Shown: one piece after another, positions 1 through 7,318 of the stretch | Layout of the letters: each line of letters opens with the position of its first letter | Numbering within the stretch: position 1 is the first letter of the stretch | Assembly: GCA_910580235.1 (NCBI GenBank) | Contig: CAJTVU010000003.1 | Span: forward strand, 248,001 to 312,000 | Length of the DNA: 64,000 nucleotides | Reading direction: 5' to 3' | From: an uncultured Dorea sp. | GTDB taxonomy: Bacteria; Bacillota; Clostridia; Lachnospirales; Lachnospiraceae | Notes under the pieces: generated by a model | Told to the model about the DNA's origin: nothing | Seen by the model: only the letters and a program-made list of their open reading frames with translations | Database searches by the model: none | Translations under genes and position numbers: made by a program

Positions 1-2
1 GC

Positions 3-377
3 CAACAGGAGATGACGCATATAATGGAAAATATTATATATAACGAACTGATCCACCGTCAGTTTTCCGTCGATGTCGGCGTTGTCTACGCAAGAGCCGT
101 CAATGGGAAAGGGAATTCCATCCGTATTCCAAAGGAAATCGACTTTGTCGTTACTGCTGGCGGTAAGAAGACATACATCCAGTCAGCATATGCCATGCCT
201 ACGGCGGAAAAGGAAGAGGCAGAGCTTAGGCCATTCGCTCTTACAGGCGACTTCTTCCCAAAGATCGTAGTAAGAAAGGATATCGGCAAACGCTGGTATG
301 ATGAGAACGGTATTTTGAATATTAACCTGATAGACTTTCTTTTGGATAAAGAGCTCATCGGGGACAGGGCATTTTAA
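3..377 (+). CDS. 3' part of AAA-type ATPase with DUF4143 C-terminal domain (cut by window edge)
   Basis: The reading frame is open from the first bases of the window, with no ribosome site before the first ATG at 12, so this is the 3' end of a longer gene. The visible 124 residues match, as I recall it, the C-terminal nuclease-like domain (DUF4143) of a family of roughly 400-residue AAA ATPases common in gut Firmicutes. Motifs include MENIIYNEL, DVGVV, an EIDFV segment and a C-terminal NLIDFLL. The N-terminal P-loop half lies outside the window. Cellular role is unknown for the family; it often sits in accessory regions beside toxin-antitoxin genes, as here. The gene stops just before a 44 bp palindromic repeat that probably terminates it. 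Confidence 0.75.
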   Translation, partial: QQEMTHIMENIIYNELIHRQFSVDVGVVYARAVNGKGNSIRIPKEIDFVVTAGGKKTYIQSAYAMPTAEKEEAELRPFALTGDFFPKIVVRKDIGKRWYDENGILNINLIDFLLDKELIGDRAF

Positions 378-419
378 ATCTGGGACGGGGTAAAATTAAT
401 TTTACCCCGTCCCGGATTT
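376..419. repeat. Palindromic repeat copy 1, also a likely terminator
   Basis: Perfect 32 bp palindrome at 382-413 (GGGACGGGGTAAAATT and its reverse complement), extended to 376-419 with one mismatch pair. It is followed by a T-run (421-426), so on the plus strand it has terminator form. It is the first of five copies (others near 2500, 23306, 36937 and 43236). It abuts the stop codon of the upstream ATPase gene and the first recognisable codon of the broken antitoxin. Confidence 0.9.
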
Positions 420-427
420 CTTTTTTA

Positions 428-520
428 GAAGCAGACGACGATGTGAAGAGCGGAAGAGTCGCTCCTGTCAGCGAGACTTTTGACGACCTGAGAAATATGC
501 TGAAGGAGAGCCTGATTTGA
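428..520 (+). pseudogene. C-terminal remnant of a type II antitoxin
   Basis: In the frame ending at the TGA at 518-520, about 30 codons read as an acidic antitoxin tail, with segments GRVAPVSETF and DDLRNMLKE. Between the preceding in-frame stop (347-349) and this stop I find no ATG or TTG start, and the only GTG (443) would give a 25-residue peptide. The DNA-binding N-terminal half is missing. The remnant begins about nine bases after palindromic repeat copy 1. The toxin gene overlaps its stop codon, which is the normal coupled arrangement for such pairs. Inference: repeat insertion or an associated deletion removed the 5' half. Confidence 0.65.
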
Positions 521-840
521 AGTATAATGTAATTCGTACAGATGTGGCTGATTCACAAATCAGAAATGTTATTTTGTATATTGCAGAAAAATTTGGCAGT
601 GACACCGCACTTGAGAAATTGGATGATTTTGAGAAGAACATCCTCGCATTAGGAGATAATCCTGATATTGGGATGCAGCCCAGATACCCCGTGCTAAGGA
701 GACAGGGATATAGAGTGCTGATTCTTGGAAAGAATCTGGTTTTCTACAAAGTCAATGAAAGTAAAAAAGAAGTAATCATAATTATATATGCAGTAGCAGA
801 TCAAAGGCAAGATTATCTGAATATTATCCGGGGGCTATAA
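517..840 (+). CDS. RelE/ParE-family toxin
   Basis: A 107-residue basic protein with the fold signature of the ParE/RelE toxin superfamily: helical N-terminus (ADSQIRNVILYIAEKFG), a DDFEKNILALGDNPDIG turn, and the strand set YRVLILGKNLVFYKV followed by IIIIYAVADQRQDY. RelE members cleave ribosome-bound mRNA and ParE members poison gyrase; the sequence alone does not tell me which. The start is TTG at 517, overlapping the stop of the antitoxin remnant by four bases. The toxin is intact while its partner is truncated, so either expression is silent, the toxin is weak, or another antitoxin acts in trans. Confidence 0.8.
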   Translation: MKYNVIRTDVADSQIRNVILYIAEKFGSDTALEKLDDFEKNILALGDNPDIGMQPRYPVLRRQGYRVLILGKNLVFYKVNESKKEVIIIIYAVADQRQDYLNIIRGL

Positions 841-841
841 T

Positions 842-862
842 CAATTGGGGACGAGACATTTT
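842..862 (+). repeat. Diverged half-copy of the GGGGACG repeat
   Basis: CAATTGGGGACGAGACATTTT resembles the left half of the palindromic repeat (CAATTGGGGACGGGGTAAAA) but lacks a matching right arm. It starts immediately after the toxin stop codon, the same gene-end position used by the full copies. Confidence 0.55.
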
Positions 863-965
863 TACCTTCCGGCAAGGCGTGGAAAAAAGTATGATCCACC
901 GTCGCGATTGTAGATAAAATTATGATTTTTCCACTTGACCTTTTCTGCACAGGCCATCACCTCCG

Positions 966-994
966 TTGAGATTTAATGTAAAATATTGTATAAT
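966..994 (+). promoter_or_regulatory. Sigma-A type promoter for the orphan membrane protein
   Basis: TTGAGA at 966-971, a 17 bp spacer, and a consensus TATAAT at 989-994. The gene starts at 1028 after a purine-rich AGAGAGAGGA ribosome site. Confidence 0.75.
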
Positions 995-1027
995 TATAAT
1001 TATTAACAGAGAGAGAGGATAGCAAAA

Positions 1028-1666
1028 ATGTCTGAACTAACATTTGAATTACTAAAAACTATTATACCACCTGTCATTACAGCTGTTGTCACAATTATAG
1101 CACTAATTACATCTGCATACTCATCCTATAAAGCAACTAAAACCTCATATAGCAATAATATAGACAATATGCGATTTACTCAGAAGGAAAAAATATCGGA
1201 TCAAATTATTGAAAAATCATCGATTCTATTAACAAAATCTGATCCAAATTATTTAAATACAATTATCAATGGGATAACACCTATAAAGATTTCAGATTCT
1301 GAATTTACGGGCATTCAAAATCAGCTTCTTTCTATAACCGATGAAATCCAAACACTATCTATTAATATTAAACTTTTGTCCTATACAATTAGAGATATTA
1401 ATTCAGAAAAACTTATCTATAAAATTTATGATGAAATGGATTTGATACATATTGAAGTACAAGACATGATTCTACAATTAATACAATTATATCTCGCGCT
1501 TACTCCAAATGGTAACATAAAAAATATCACTGTAATGTCTGAAAAATATAAATTGGAAAAAGATTTTTCTGAAAAATATCCGAAGATTTATACAGAATTA
1601 TCAATAGATATTATATCGCTTGTTGAAATGCTGAAAAAGAACTCTATCCCCCAAAGTAAAATATAA
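1028..1666 (+). CDS. Orphan single-pass membrane protein, unknown function
   Basis: I do not recognise this 212-residue protein. It has one hydrophobic segment near the N-terminus (about residues 12-30, PPVITAVVTIIALITSAYSS), then a long mostly helical, charged cytoplasmic or exposed region with coiled-coil character (about 95-160). Its codons are strikingly AT-rich compared with the flagellar and metabolic genes nearby, which suggests recent acquisition. It has its own consensus promoter and no operon partner, and lies beside toxin-antitoxin remnants. Such small one-membrane-span proteins occur in phage-defence and toxin loci, but nothing in the sequence shows that function here. Confidence 0.6.
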   Translation: MSELTFELLKTIIPPVITAVVTIIALITSAYSSYKATKTSYSNNIDNMRFTQKEKISDQIIEKSSILLTKSDPNYLNTIINGITPIKISDSEFTGIQNQLLSITDEIQTLSINIKLLSYTIRDINSEKLIYKIYDEMDLIHIEVQDMILQLIQLYLALTPNGNIKNITVMSEKYKLEKDFSEKYPKIYTELSIDIISLVEMLKKNSIPQSKI

Positions 1667-1725
1667 TAATATATTTATCAAACAACTATCGTTTTTCTAA
1701 AATCTGTGGGGGCTAATATTCCCGT

Positions 1726-1754
1726 TTGACTTTTCCTCTGATTCCATTTATAAT
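1726..1754 (+). promoter_or_regulatory. Sigma-A type promoter upstream of the PilZ gene
   Basis: TTGACT at 1726-1731, 17 bp spacer, TATAAT at 1749-1754. Transcription would start near 1761 and give a leader of about 110 nt before the GTG start at 1873. Confidence 0.75.
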
Positions 1755-1760
1755 TAATTA

Positions 1761-1872
1761 TATAACAATTTCTATAATAGAGGGCATCTATAGGCTGTAC
1801 CCAGCGGGGCTACACAACACATATCCCTGGCAGGGCGAGCCGCATTCTTGATACGCAAAGGGGGACGTATAC
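1761..1872 (+). promoter_or_regulatory. Structured 5' leader of the PilZ gene, class unassigned
   Basis: The leader can form a three-way junction: GGCT 1793-1796 with AGCC 1838-1841, enclosing a GTACCC/GGGGCTAC hairpin (1797-1813) and a CCCT-GGC-AGGG hairpin (1825-1835). The downstream ACGCAAAG (about 1853-1860) and CAGGGC (1831-1836) are words also found in the c-di-GMP-I riboswitch core, but the rest of that aptamer is not present. The ribosome site GGGGG (1860-1864) ends this block, so folding could control translation. A regulatory role is inference. Confidence 0.4.
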
Positions 1873-2499
1873 GTGAATTTAATGGATTTATCAGAAGATA
1901 TCCGAAACGGTACATTTTATAATATGGAATCTGTTCCTTTTACAGAGGTACGATATATTCAGGACTCAGATACAGAAGCCACGTTTATTTTCAGTGAAGA
2001 CCCGGGAGAGCTGCCGGAGAGAGTCTTCCTCATGCCATCCGGCGATCTTTACGATTACACAGCATACCTTTACACACTGTTGGGCGAGGCTGAAGAGGAT
2101 CACGACGACGAGACGGATGAAACGATCTGGACGATCAAAGGCAATACGAAAGACACGCCGGAGGCACGGAGCGACTTAAGAGTAGACCTTTCCTTTAATG
2201 TCGATGTTACATTTAATAATGCACCAAAACCGATTGAGATTATGATTAAGAATCTTAGCACGGGCGGCTTTCTTTTCATTTCTGAAGAGAATTTTGAGCC
2301 TGGCACACGGATGGCTTTTATTTTCACACTGGGCAGCACGCCAGTCTATACCACGGCTATTGTAAGAAGGACGCTTCCTGTCCGTCCAGAGCATGTCACA
2401 GGCTATGGATGCCAGTTCGTCAATCTTACGCCAAAGGCAGAAGCGACGATCCGAAATTTCGTATTCCGCCAGTCTATGGCTCAAGGAAGAGGATTTTAG
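1873..2499 (+). CDS. PilZ-domain protein (c-di-GMP receptor)
   Basis: A 208-residue protein with an acidic N-terminal part (1-90) and a C-terminal PilZ domain (about 95-200). The RxxxR c-di-GMP motif is visible as RSDLR and the D/NxSxxG motif as NLSTGG, so binding should be intact. PilZ proteins of flagellated bacteria act as c-di-GMP-dependent brakes on the motor or on secretion; the flagellin gene directly downstream and a GGDEF protein elsewhere in the window support a motility role (inference). GTG at 1873 is chosen because GGGGG at 1860-1864 sits 8 nt upstream; the ATG at 1882 is too far. It is followed by a repeat copy and a strong terminator, so it is monocistronic. Confidence 0.8.
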   Translation: MNLMDLSEDIRNGTFYNMESVPFTEVRYIQDSDTEATFIFSEDPGELPERVFLMPSGDLYDYTAYLYTLLGEAEEDHDDETDETIWTIKGNTKDTPEARSDLRVDLSFNVDVTFNNAPKPIEIMIKNLSTGGFLFISEENFEPGTRMAFIFTLGSTPVYTTAIVRRTLPVRPEHVTGYGCQFVNLTPKAEATIRNFVFRQSMAQGRGF

Positions 2500-2541
2500 A
2501 ATTGGGGACGGGGTAAAATTCATTTTACCCCGTCCCCAATT
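2500..2541. repeat. Palindromic repeat copy 2
   Basis: Two 21 bp arms (AATTGGGGACGGGGTAAAATT) with a single mismatch at the centre. It begins right after the TAG stop (2497-2499) of the PilZ gene and is followed by an independent terminator. Confidence 0.9.
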
Positions 2542-2551
2542 CACAAACAAG

Positions 2552-2596
2552 AGACCCACGAGATAGAGCACAGCTCGAAATCGTGGGTCTTTTTTA
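2552..2596 (+). terminator. Rho-independent terminator after the PilZ gene
   Basis: A 10 bp perfect stem, AGACCCACGA (2552-2561) with TCGTGGGTCT (2581-2590), followed by TTTTT. Confidence 0.85.
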
Positions 2597-2645
2597 TATT
2601 TCTAAAAACACTTAACGAACTGTCCCAGATTTGTTTCGTCCGGCA

Positions 2646-2694
2646 AAGTGTGCTTTTCTGGATAATGTGCCGGCAGATCTAGAAAAGTACACTT
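2646..2694. repeat. Inverted repeat upstream of flagellin
   Basis: AAGTGTGCTTTTCT (2646-2659) is mirrored by AGAAAAGTACACTT (2681-2694) with one mismatch; the 21 bp loop contains GTGCCGGCAG. It lies 85-135 bp before the flagellin start. It may be an operator or an mRNA hairpin in a long leader. I see no convincing sigma-28 or sigma-A promoter in this interval. Confidence 0.6.
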
Positions 2695-2734
2695 ACTGCT
2701 CCAAAGAGACGCTTCTAAAAAAATAATAACAACA

Positions 2735-2772
2735 GCAGGAAAAGGATATTCCTGCCATTCATTTCAAGGAGG
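2735..2772 (+). promoter_or_regulatory. Candidate CsrA binding region in the flagellin leader
   Basis: A 7 bp hairpin (GCAGGAA 2735-2741 with TTCCTGC 2749-2755) presents GGA in its loop (AAGGATA, 2742-2748). A second GGA lies in the Shine-Dalgarno (AAGGAGGA, 2766-2773). CsrA family proteins bind GGA in hairpin loops, and paired sites with one over the Shine-Dalgarno are the known arrangement in Bacillus hag. The fliW and csrA genes in this window make the inference stronger. Confidence 0.6.
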
Positions 2773-2779
2773 AAATACT

Positions 2780-3598
2780 ATGAGAATCCAACACAATATT
2801 CCAGCAATGAGCTCACACAGGAACTTATCCAACAATAACAGCTCTGTAACAAAGAACTTAGAGAAGCTGTCATCCGGTTACAGGATCAACCGCGCAGGCG
2901 ACGATGCAGCAGGCCTTGCTATTTCTGAGAAGATGCGCGCACAGATCACAGGTCTTGAGCAGGCTCAGAAGAACGCAGAGGACGGCGTATCTCTCGTACA
3001 GACGGCTGAGGGCGCTCTGACAGAGGTACACTCCATGCTGAACCGTATGGTAGCCCTTGCTACACAGTCCGCGAACGGAACATACTCCGAAGCGAACCGT
3101 AAAGAGATGCAGAAAGAGGTTAAGGCTCTGAATGCTGAGATCGACCGTATCGGTGCGACATCTAACTTCAATGGAACGAAGCTGTTCGACGGAAGTACAA
3201 CTGCGATTACTCTTCATGTTGGCGAGTCCAGCGCTAGCACGAACCAGATTGCCGTTGCATTATCAAAAATGAATTCTGCTTCCATTACTGTAAGTGGTGT
3301 CGATATCTCCACAGCAGCAGGAGCAAAGAAAGCTATCGATACAGTGAACAATGCGATCGATAAGATCTCTTCTCTGCGTTCTGACTTTGGTGCATTACAG
3401 AACCGTCTGGAGCACACGATCAACAACTTAGGTGTTCAGACAGAGAACATCTCCGCTGCTGAGAGCCGTATCCGCGACGTAGACATGGCGAAAGAGATGA
3501 TGGCTTACACGAAGAACAACATCCTCGTTCAGGCTTCTCAGGCTATGCTCGCACAGGCGAACACGATCCCACAGGGAGTACTTCAGTTATTACAGTAA
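2780..3598 (+). CDS. fliC: Flagellin
   Basis: A 272-residue flagellin, exported through the flagellar type III apparatus to form the filament. The N-terminal D0/D1 domain (1-140) has the conserved RINRAGDDAAGLAISEKM and DGVSLVQTAEGAL stretches; the C-terminal D1/D0 (about 190-272) ends NTIPQGVLQLLQ. The central region is short, as in other compact Firmicute flagellins, but keeps Ser/Thr-rich surface stretches (about 145-175, including SSAS and SASITVSG) that could carry O-glycans. The Shine-Dalgarno AGGAGG is 7 nt before ATG. The gene has a structured leader with a candidate CsrA site and a strong terminator, and the glycosylation genes start 75 bp downstream, which fits the usual linkage of flagellin and its modification enzymes. 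Confidence 0.95.
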   Translation: MRIQHNIPAMSSHRNLSNNNSSVTKNLEKLSSGYRINRAGDDAAGLAISEKMRAQITGLEQAQKNAEDGVSLVQTAEGALTEVHSMLNRMVALATQSANGTYSEANRKEMQKEVKALNAEIDRIGATSNFNGTKLFDGSTTAITLHVGESSASTNQIAVALSKMNSASITVSGVDISTAAGAKKAIDTVNNAIDKISSLRSDFGALQNRLEHTINNLGVQTENISAAESRIRDVDMAKEMMAYTKNNILVQASQAMLAQANTIPQGVLQLLQ

Positions 3599-3613
3599 TT
3601 CTCAGAGTAAATC

Positions 3614-3651
3614 AAAGAGAGCGCCGGCCTATCGGGCGGCGCTCTCTTTTG
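3614..3651 (+). terminator. Terminator after flagellin
   Basis: A 12 bp stem AAAGAGAGCGCC (3614-3625) with GGCGCTCTCTTT (3638-3649), ending in T residues. Partial read-through could feed the glycan genes, since no separate promoter is evident before 3673. Confidence 0.85.
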
Positions 3652-3672
3652 TAAATATGGAAGGAAATGGAT

Positions 3673-5685
3673 ATGAATATACAGCTTACTATCTCTCTTC
3701 TGGCTTCGAACCGTACAGGCTCTCTTGAGCGCTGCCTGGATTCTTTAAGGCCGCTGCTCTTAAAAGTCCCGAGTGAGCTCATCGTCGTGTTTACCGGGAC
3801 TGACGAGCATGTCCGGGAGATCGCGGCCCGCTATACGGATCACATCGTCCCGTTCACATGGCGGGACGACTTTTCGGCTGCCCGGAACGCGGGGCTTAAG
3901 GAGGCGAAGGGGGAATGGCTCTTATATATAGATGACGACGAATGGTTCGAGGACACAGAAGAGATCTGCACATTCTTCTTAAGCGGGGAATATCGGAGGT
4001 ACTCCTCTGCTCGTTATGTGCAGAGGAATTATCTTAACTGGAGCGGGACGGAATATATGGACTACCATGCCCTTCGGATGGCCAGGAGGACAAGCGGGCT
4101 CCATTTTGAAGGCCCGATCCATGAGGAGCTGATCCTGGCTCCCGGCGAGGCTAGATACTTCGAGTCTTACGTCCATCACTACGGCTATGTGAAGGACTTA
4201 AAGACGGGCACGATGAAGACTTCCCGCAACATCCCCCTCCTGCTGGAGGCAATTGAGGCGGCGCCGGCGAGGCTCAAGAACTATATCCAAATCACAAGGG
4301 AGTACTGCATAGAGGGGAACTGGGACGAAGCGGAAAGGTGGTGCCGGGAAGGGCGCAAGATAGTTAAGGGGATGAGAGGCGCCCAGGCCGAGGGCTGGCT
4401 CCAGGTGTACCTTCTCCGTATACTTTGCAAGAAAGCGGATAAGGCGCAGGCTGCCAGGGAGGCTGAAGCTATCCTGAGGGACGAGAGCCCCTGCGAGCTG
4501 GCAAGCCTGCTTATATATATATTGATGATCGAACTGTATGCCGGGATGGGCAGCCCAAAGGAGGCTGTTCGATGGGGCGTAAAGTTCGAAGGGCTCTTAA
4601 GAGCCGTACAAAAAAAGCCGGAATGGTGGGCGCGGCAAGAGCTGGGGGAATTCTCCCGGAGCGATGTGGAGACCCCGGAGAAACTGGCGGCTGTGTGGGC
4701 GAACGTCACAGCCTGTGCGTTGAAGGCCCAAGATAGCGAGAATGTAAGATATTTCCTGGCGCGCCTCCCTTGGGAAGAGAAAAATTTAATACAACCGTAT
4801 TATAGTGTTTTTGATGAATGGAAGCAAAAATATGGAGCGAAATTCTCAGACCTTCTGCTTGAGCTCCCTTATGACACAGACTATCTCTTGCTCCAAAAGG
4901 CACGTGCAGGAAAAGACAGAGGCTTCCTTAAGCGATGCTTACAGGAGGCCGGATCTCCCTACCTGCAGCAGCAGGCATTAAGAGAGGCGATGCGTTTTCA
5001 GGAGGAAATATCCTCAGAGGATATCTCTGCCTTCATAAGCCGGATAGATCTGAAAGCGTGGGAGGCCTGCGCCGAAGGAGCGCTTGCCGGCCTCCCATAC
5101 GCAGAAATCGGGGCGGCGCGGGCGATGGCAGAGAAAATCCAGCAGAGCCATCCTCTCCAGGCTCTGTGGCTGGAACGAATCGTCAGGGAGAGAGCATTGT
5201 CAAGAGAATACCTAAACGGGAAAGCGCTTATGGACGCCCTGAATGAATATTTCCAGTGCGTGCAGGACTACTACCGGGCGCAATACCGTGACGACATGTT
5301 CGAGGGAGAAAGGCTCTCTCTTCTTCCGAAAGACTGTAGGTTCGCCCTTATGGCACAAGACGCCCTTGCGAAGATTGACGAAGGAGCGTCCGCAGAAGGG
5401 GCGCGCCTGTTCACAGAGACGATCAGCCTCTACCCTCCTCTTGCTGGAGTGGTACGAGAAGCCATCCGCCAGGTGGCGTCAAGTACAGATGCTCCAGACA
5501 CGAACGCAGGGGCAAGCGACGAGTTCGCGCAGCTGGCGGTGCAGATGAAGGAGGCCGTGCAAGGGATGATCGCGAACCGGCAGCATAAAGAGGCTCTGGC
5601 AGTCATCGAACAATTACTGCCGCTGCTCCCGAATGATCTGGATATATTGAAGCTGCGCCAGAAGGCGCTAAGAGGGAGCGTATGA
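3673..5685 (+). CDS. GT2 glycosyltransferase with C-terminal TPR-like region, probable flagellin glycosyltransferase
   Basis: Residues 1-110 form a family 2 glycosyltransferase domain: ISLLASNRTGSLERCLDSL, then RDDFSAARNAG and the nucleotide-sugar/metal site YIDDDEW (about 85-91). The remaining 550 residues are helical repeats, clearly TPR-like at the end (KEALAVIEQLLPLLPNDLDIL). Family members of this shape glycosylate Ser/Thr of flagellin. Directly following flagellin, it is the best candidate for adding the first sugar. Two starts are possible: ATG 3667 lies too close to GGAAGGA (3659-3665), so ATG 3673 is preferred. The acceptor and sugar are not determined by the sequence. Confidence 0.8.
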   Translation: MNIQLTISLLASNRTGSLERCLDSLRPLLLKVPSELIVVFTGTDEHVREIAARYTDHIVPFTWRDDFSAARNAGLKEAKGEWLLYIDDDEWFEDTEEICTFFLSGEYRRYSSARYVQRNYLNWSGTEYMDYHALRMARRTSGLHFEGPIHEELILAPGEARYFESYVHHYGYVKDLKTGTMKTSRNIPLLLEAIEAAPARLKNYIQITREYCIEGNWDEAERWCREGRKIVKGMRGAQAEGWLQVYLLRILCKKADKAQAAREAEAILRDESPCELASLLIYILMIELYAGMGSPKEAVRWGVKFEGLLRAVQKKPEWWARQELGEFSRSDVETPEKLAAVWANVTACALKAQDSENVRYFLARLPWEEKNLIQPYYSVFDEWKQKYGAKFSDLLLELPYDTDYLLLQKARAGKDRGFLKRCLQEAGSPYLQQQALREAMRFQEEISSEDISAFISRIDLKAWEACAEGALAGLPYAEIGAARAMAEKIQQSHPLQALWLERIVRERALSREYLNGKALMDALNEYFQCVQDYYRAQYRDDMFEGERLSLLPKDCRFALMAQDALAKIDEGASAEGARLFTETISLYPPLAGVVREAIRQVASSTDAPDTNAGASDEFAQLAVQMKEAVQGMIANRQHKEALAVIEQLLPLLPNDLDILKLRQKALRGSV

Positions 5686-5710
5686 TAGCTCTAATCGAAA
5701 CATATCGCAC

Positions 5711-5730
5711 AAATCATAACAAATCATAAC
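5711..5730 (+). repeat. Tandem 10 bp repeat
   Basis: AAATCATAAC occurs twice in direct succession (5711-5720 and 5721-5730), one DNA turn apart, in the 68 bp gap before the next gene. It could be a protein site or chance; no promoter is clear next to it. Confidence 0.5.
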
Positions 5731-5753
5731 TGCAGGAAAGGAGCATTCAGGAC

Positions 5754-7274
5754 ATGAGGCTGGAACAGAAGAAAGGCTTACTAGAGGTCGTCAGGCTATT
5801 CTATGAGCTTCACCAGGAAGTAAAGAAGAATGTCCAGAGGAAGAACGAGGCCGCTGCCACGGACTTGCTTATCCAGTGCCAGCAGCGCGGGGAAGAACTG
5901 GGGAATGCAATAGAAGCGATCCTTGGAGAAGGGACAGAATCCGTATCTCTCCTGGAAGAATACTGTGAACATGTGTATGAGCTCAGTACGCAGATACGGT
6001 ACATCAACGCGGCGATGTGCAGGGGACAGCTGGATCAGTCCATAAGGAAAGTGGAAGAATCCCTAAAAGCCCTTGCCTGCGAGAAGCCAAGGCTTCTCTT
6101 CCTGCCCTATAAGGCCAGCATGTGGACTTCCTTTGAGAGCATCTACCAGTGCGCGGCGGCTGACCCTGGCTGTCAGGCCAGCGTAGTGCCTATCCCCTAC
6201 TATGAGATCGGAGAGGCTCTGAGAGAGCCTATGATGCGTTACGAGGGGGATCAGCTGCCCGCAGACGTTCCGGTCATAAGCTGGCAGGATTACCGGCTGG
6301 AAGAGGAACGCCCAGACATCATCTTCATACATAATCCTTATGATGATGGGAATAACCTGACAAGCGTACACCCCTACTACTACTCTTCTAATCTGAAGAA
6401 ATATACACAGTGCCTCGTCTATAGCCCTTATTTTACATTTAGCGGATATACAAAGGGGAAATCCGATGGGCATTATATGACCAAAGGGGTGCTGAATGCA
6501 GATAAGGTTATCGTACAGTCAGAGTTCGCCAAAAAGATTTATGAATCTTACGGACATCCCTCGGAAAAGCTGGTGGCTCTTGGCTCCCCGAAGATGGACG
6601 CTGTTGTCAAGGGCATTTCCAGGCCAGTAGAAATGCCGGAAGAATGGAAGGAGAAACTGTCCGAGAAGACGGTATTCCTTCTGAACACCCATCTGTCCTA
6701 CTTCCCGTCCGGCTCCCAGTATGTAGGCCACTACGGGTTCGACTTCGCACAGCGGTATCACGACCAACTGATGAAAGCCATCTTGGATAAGCCGGAATAC
6801 GGGCTTATATGGCGTCCCCATCCCCTTTTGTCCACCATGCTTGAAGCGAGGTTCCCACAGTGCCTTGCATATGTGCAGGATCTGGAAAAGCGGATAGAGG
6901 AAGCGGATAACTGCGTCATCGACAGGAGCGGGGATTACAGGGCCGCATTCTCCTGCTCCGATGCGCTGATCACGACCTACAGCTCCCTGATCAATGAGTA
7001 CATGGCGACCGGGAAGCCAATCATGGTCTTCCAGACGAAGCCTACAGACGAGGGCGGCGAAAGATCCCCGGTAGACCTTCGGACTTGCTATTTCCTGTTC
7101 AAGAAGGACGGCGGGATGCCCTTTGGGAAATTCCTGGCGATGGTGGCCAGGGGCGAAGACCCGAAAAAAGAGGAGCGCATGCAGATGCTCCATAAAAAAG
7201 CATTCGCAAACTTAGACGGCACAGCTGGGGAGAAGATCTACGCCTATCTAAAGGATTATGTTACGAACATATAG
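5754..7274 (+). CDS. CDP-glycerol glycerophosphotransferase-like transferase
   Basis: A 506-residue protein with a helical N-terminal extension (1-105) and a GT-B-like C-terminal domain of the TagB/TagF superfamily, which transfers alcohol-phosphates from CDP carriers. Visible landmarks are LGSPKMDAVV, the histidine motif WRPHPLL, and the CDP-binding stretch CSDALITTYSSLINEYMATGKP. In the Clostridioides difficile type A flagellin locus a CDP-glycerol-type transferase, as I recall, links a phospho-amino-acid to GlcNAc; a similar phosphodiester-forming job fits here, with the donor made by the next gene (inference). Shine-Dalgarno GGAAAGGAG lies upstream. It contains no transmembrane segment, so it would act in the cytosol on an unexported acceptor. 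Confidence 0.75.
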   Translation: MRLEQKKGLLEVVRLFYELHQEVKKNVQRKNEAAATDLLIQCQQRGEELGNAIEAILGEGTESVSLLEEYCEHVYELSTQIRYINAAMCRGQLDQSIRKVEESLKALACEKPRLLFLPYKASMWTSFESIYQCAAADPGCQASVVPIPYYEIGEALREPMMRYEGDQLPADVPVISWQDYRLEEERPDIIFIHNPYDDGNNLTSVHPYYYSSNLKKYTQCLVYSPYFTFSGYTKGKSDGHYMTKGVLNADKVIVQSEFAKKIYESYGHPSEKLVALGSPKMDAVVKGISRPVEMPEEWKEKLSEKTVFLLNTHLSYFPSGSQYVGHYGFDFAQRYHDQLMKAILDKPEYGLIWRPHPLLSTMLEARFPQCLAYVQDLEKRIEEADNCVIDRSGDYRAAFSCSDALITTYSSLINEYMATGKPIMVFQTKPTDEGGERSPVDLRTCYFLFKKDGGMPFGKFLAMVARGEDPKKEERMQMLHKKAFANLDGTAGEKIYAYLKDYVTNI

Positions 7275-7318
7275 AAAGAAACGTACCGAGATAAAATGAG
7301 GAAAGCGAGGAAGACCTT

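Noticed and set aside
1793..1872. c-di-GMP-I riboswitch before the PilZ gene
   Set aside because: Only short words (CAGGGC, ACGCAAAG) match; the second helix with its receptor loop is absent and the order does not fit. Kept only as an unassigned structured leader.
2600..2779. Sigma-28 promoter for flagellin
   Set aside because: TAAA at 2603 has CCCAGATT instead of GCCGATAT at the right distance; no other candidate fits.
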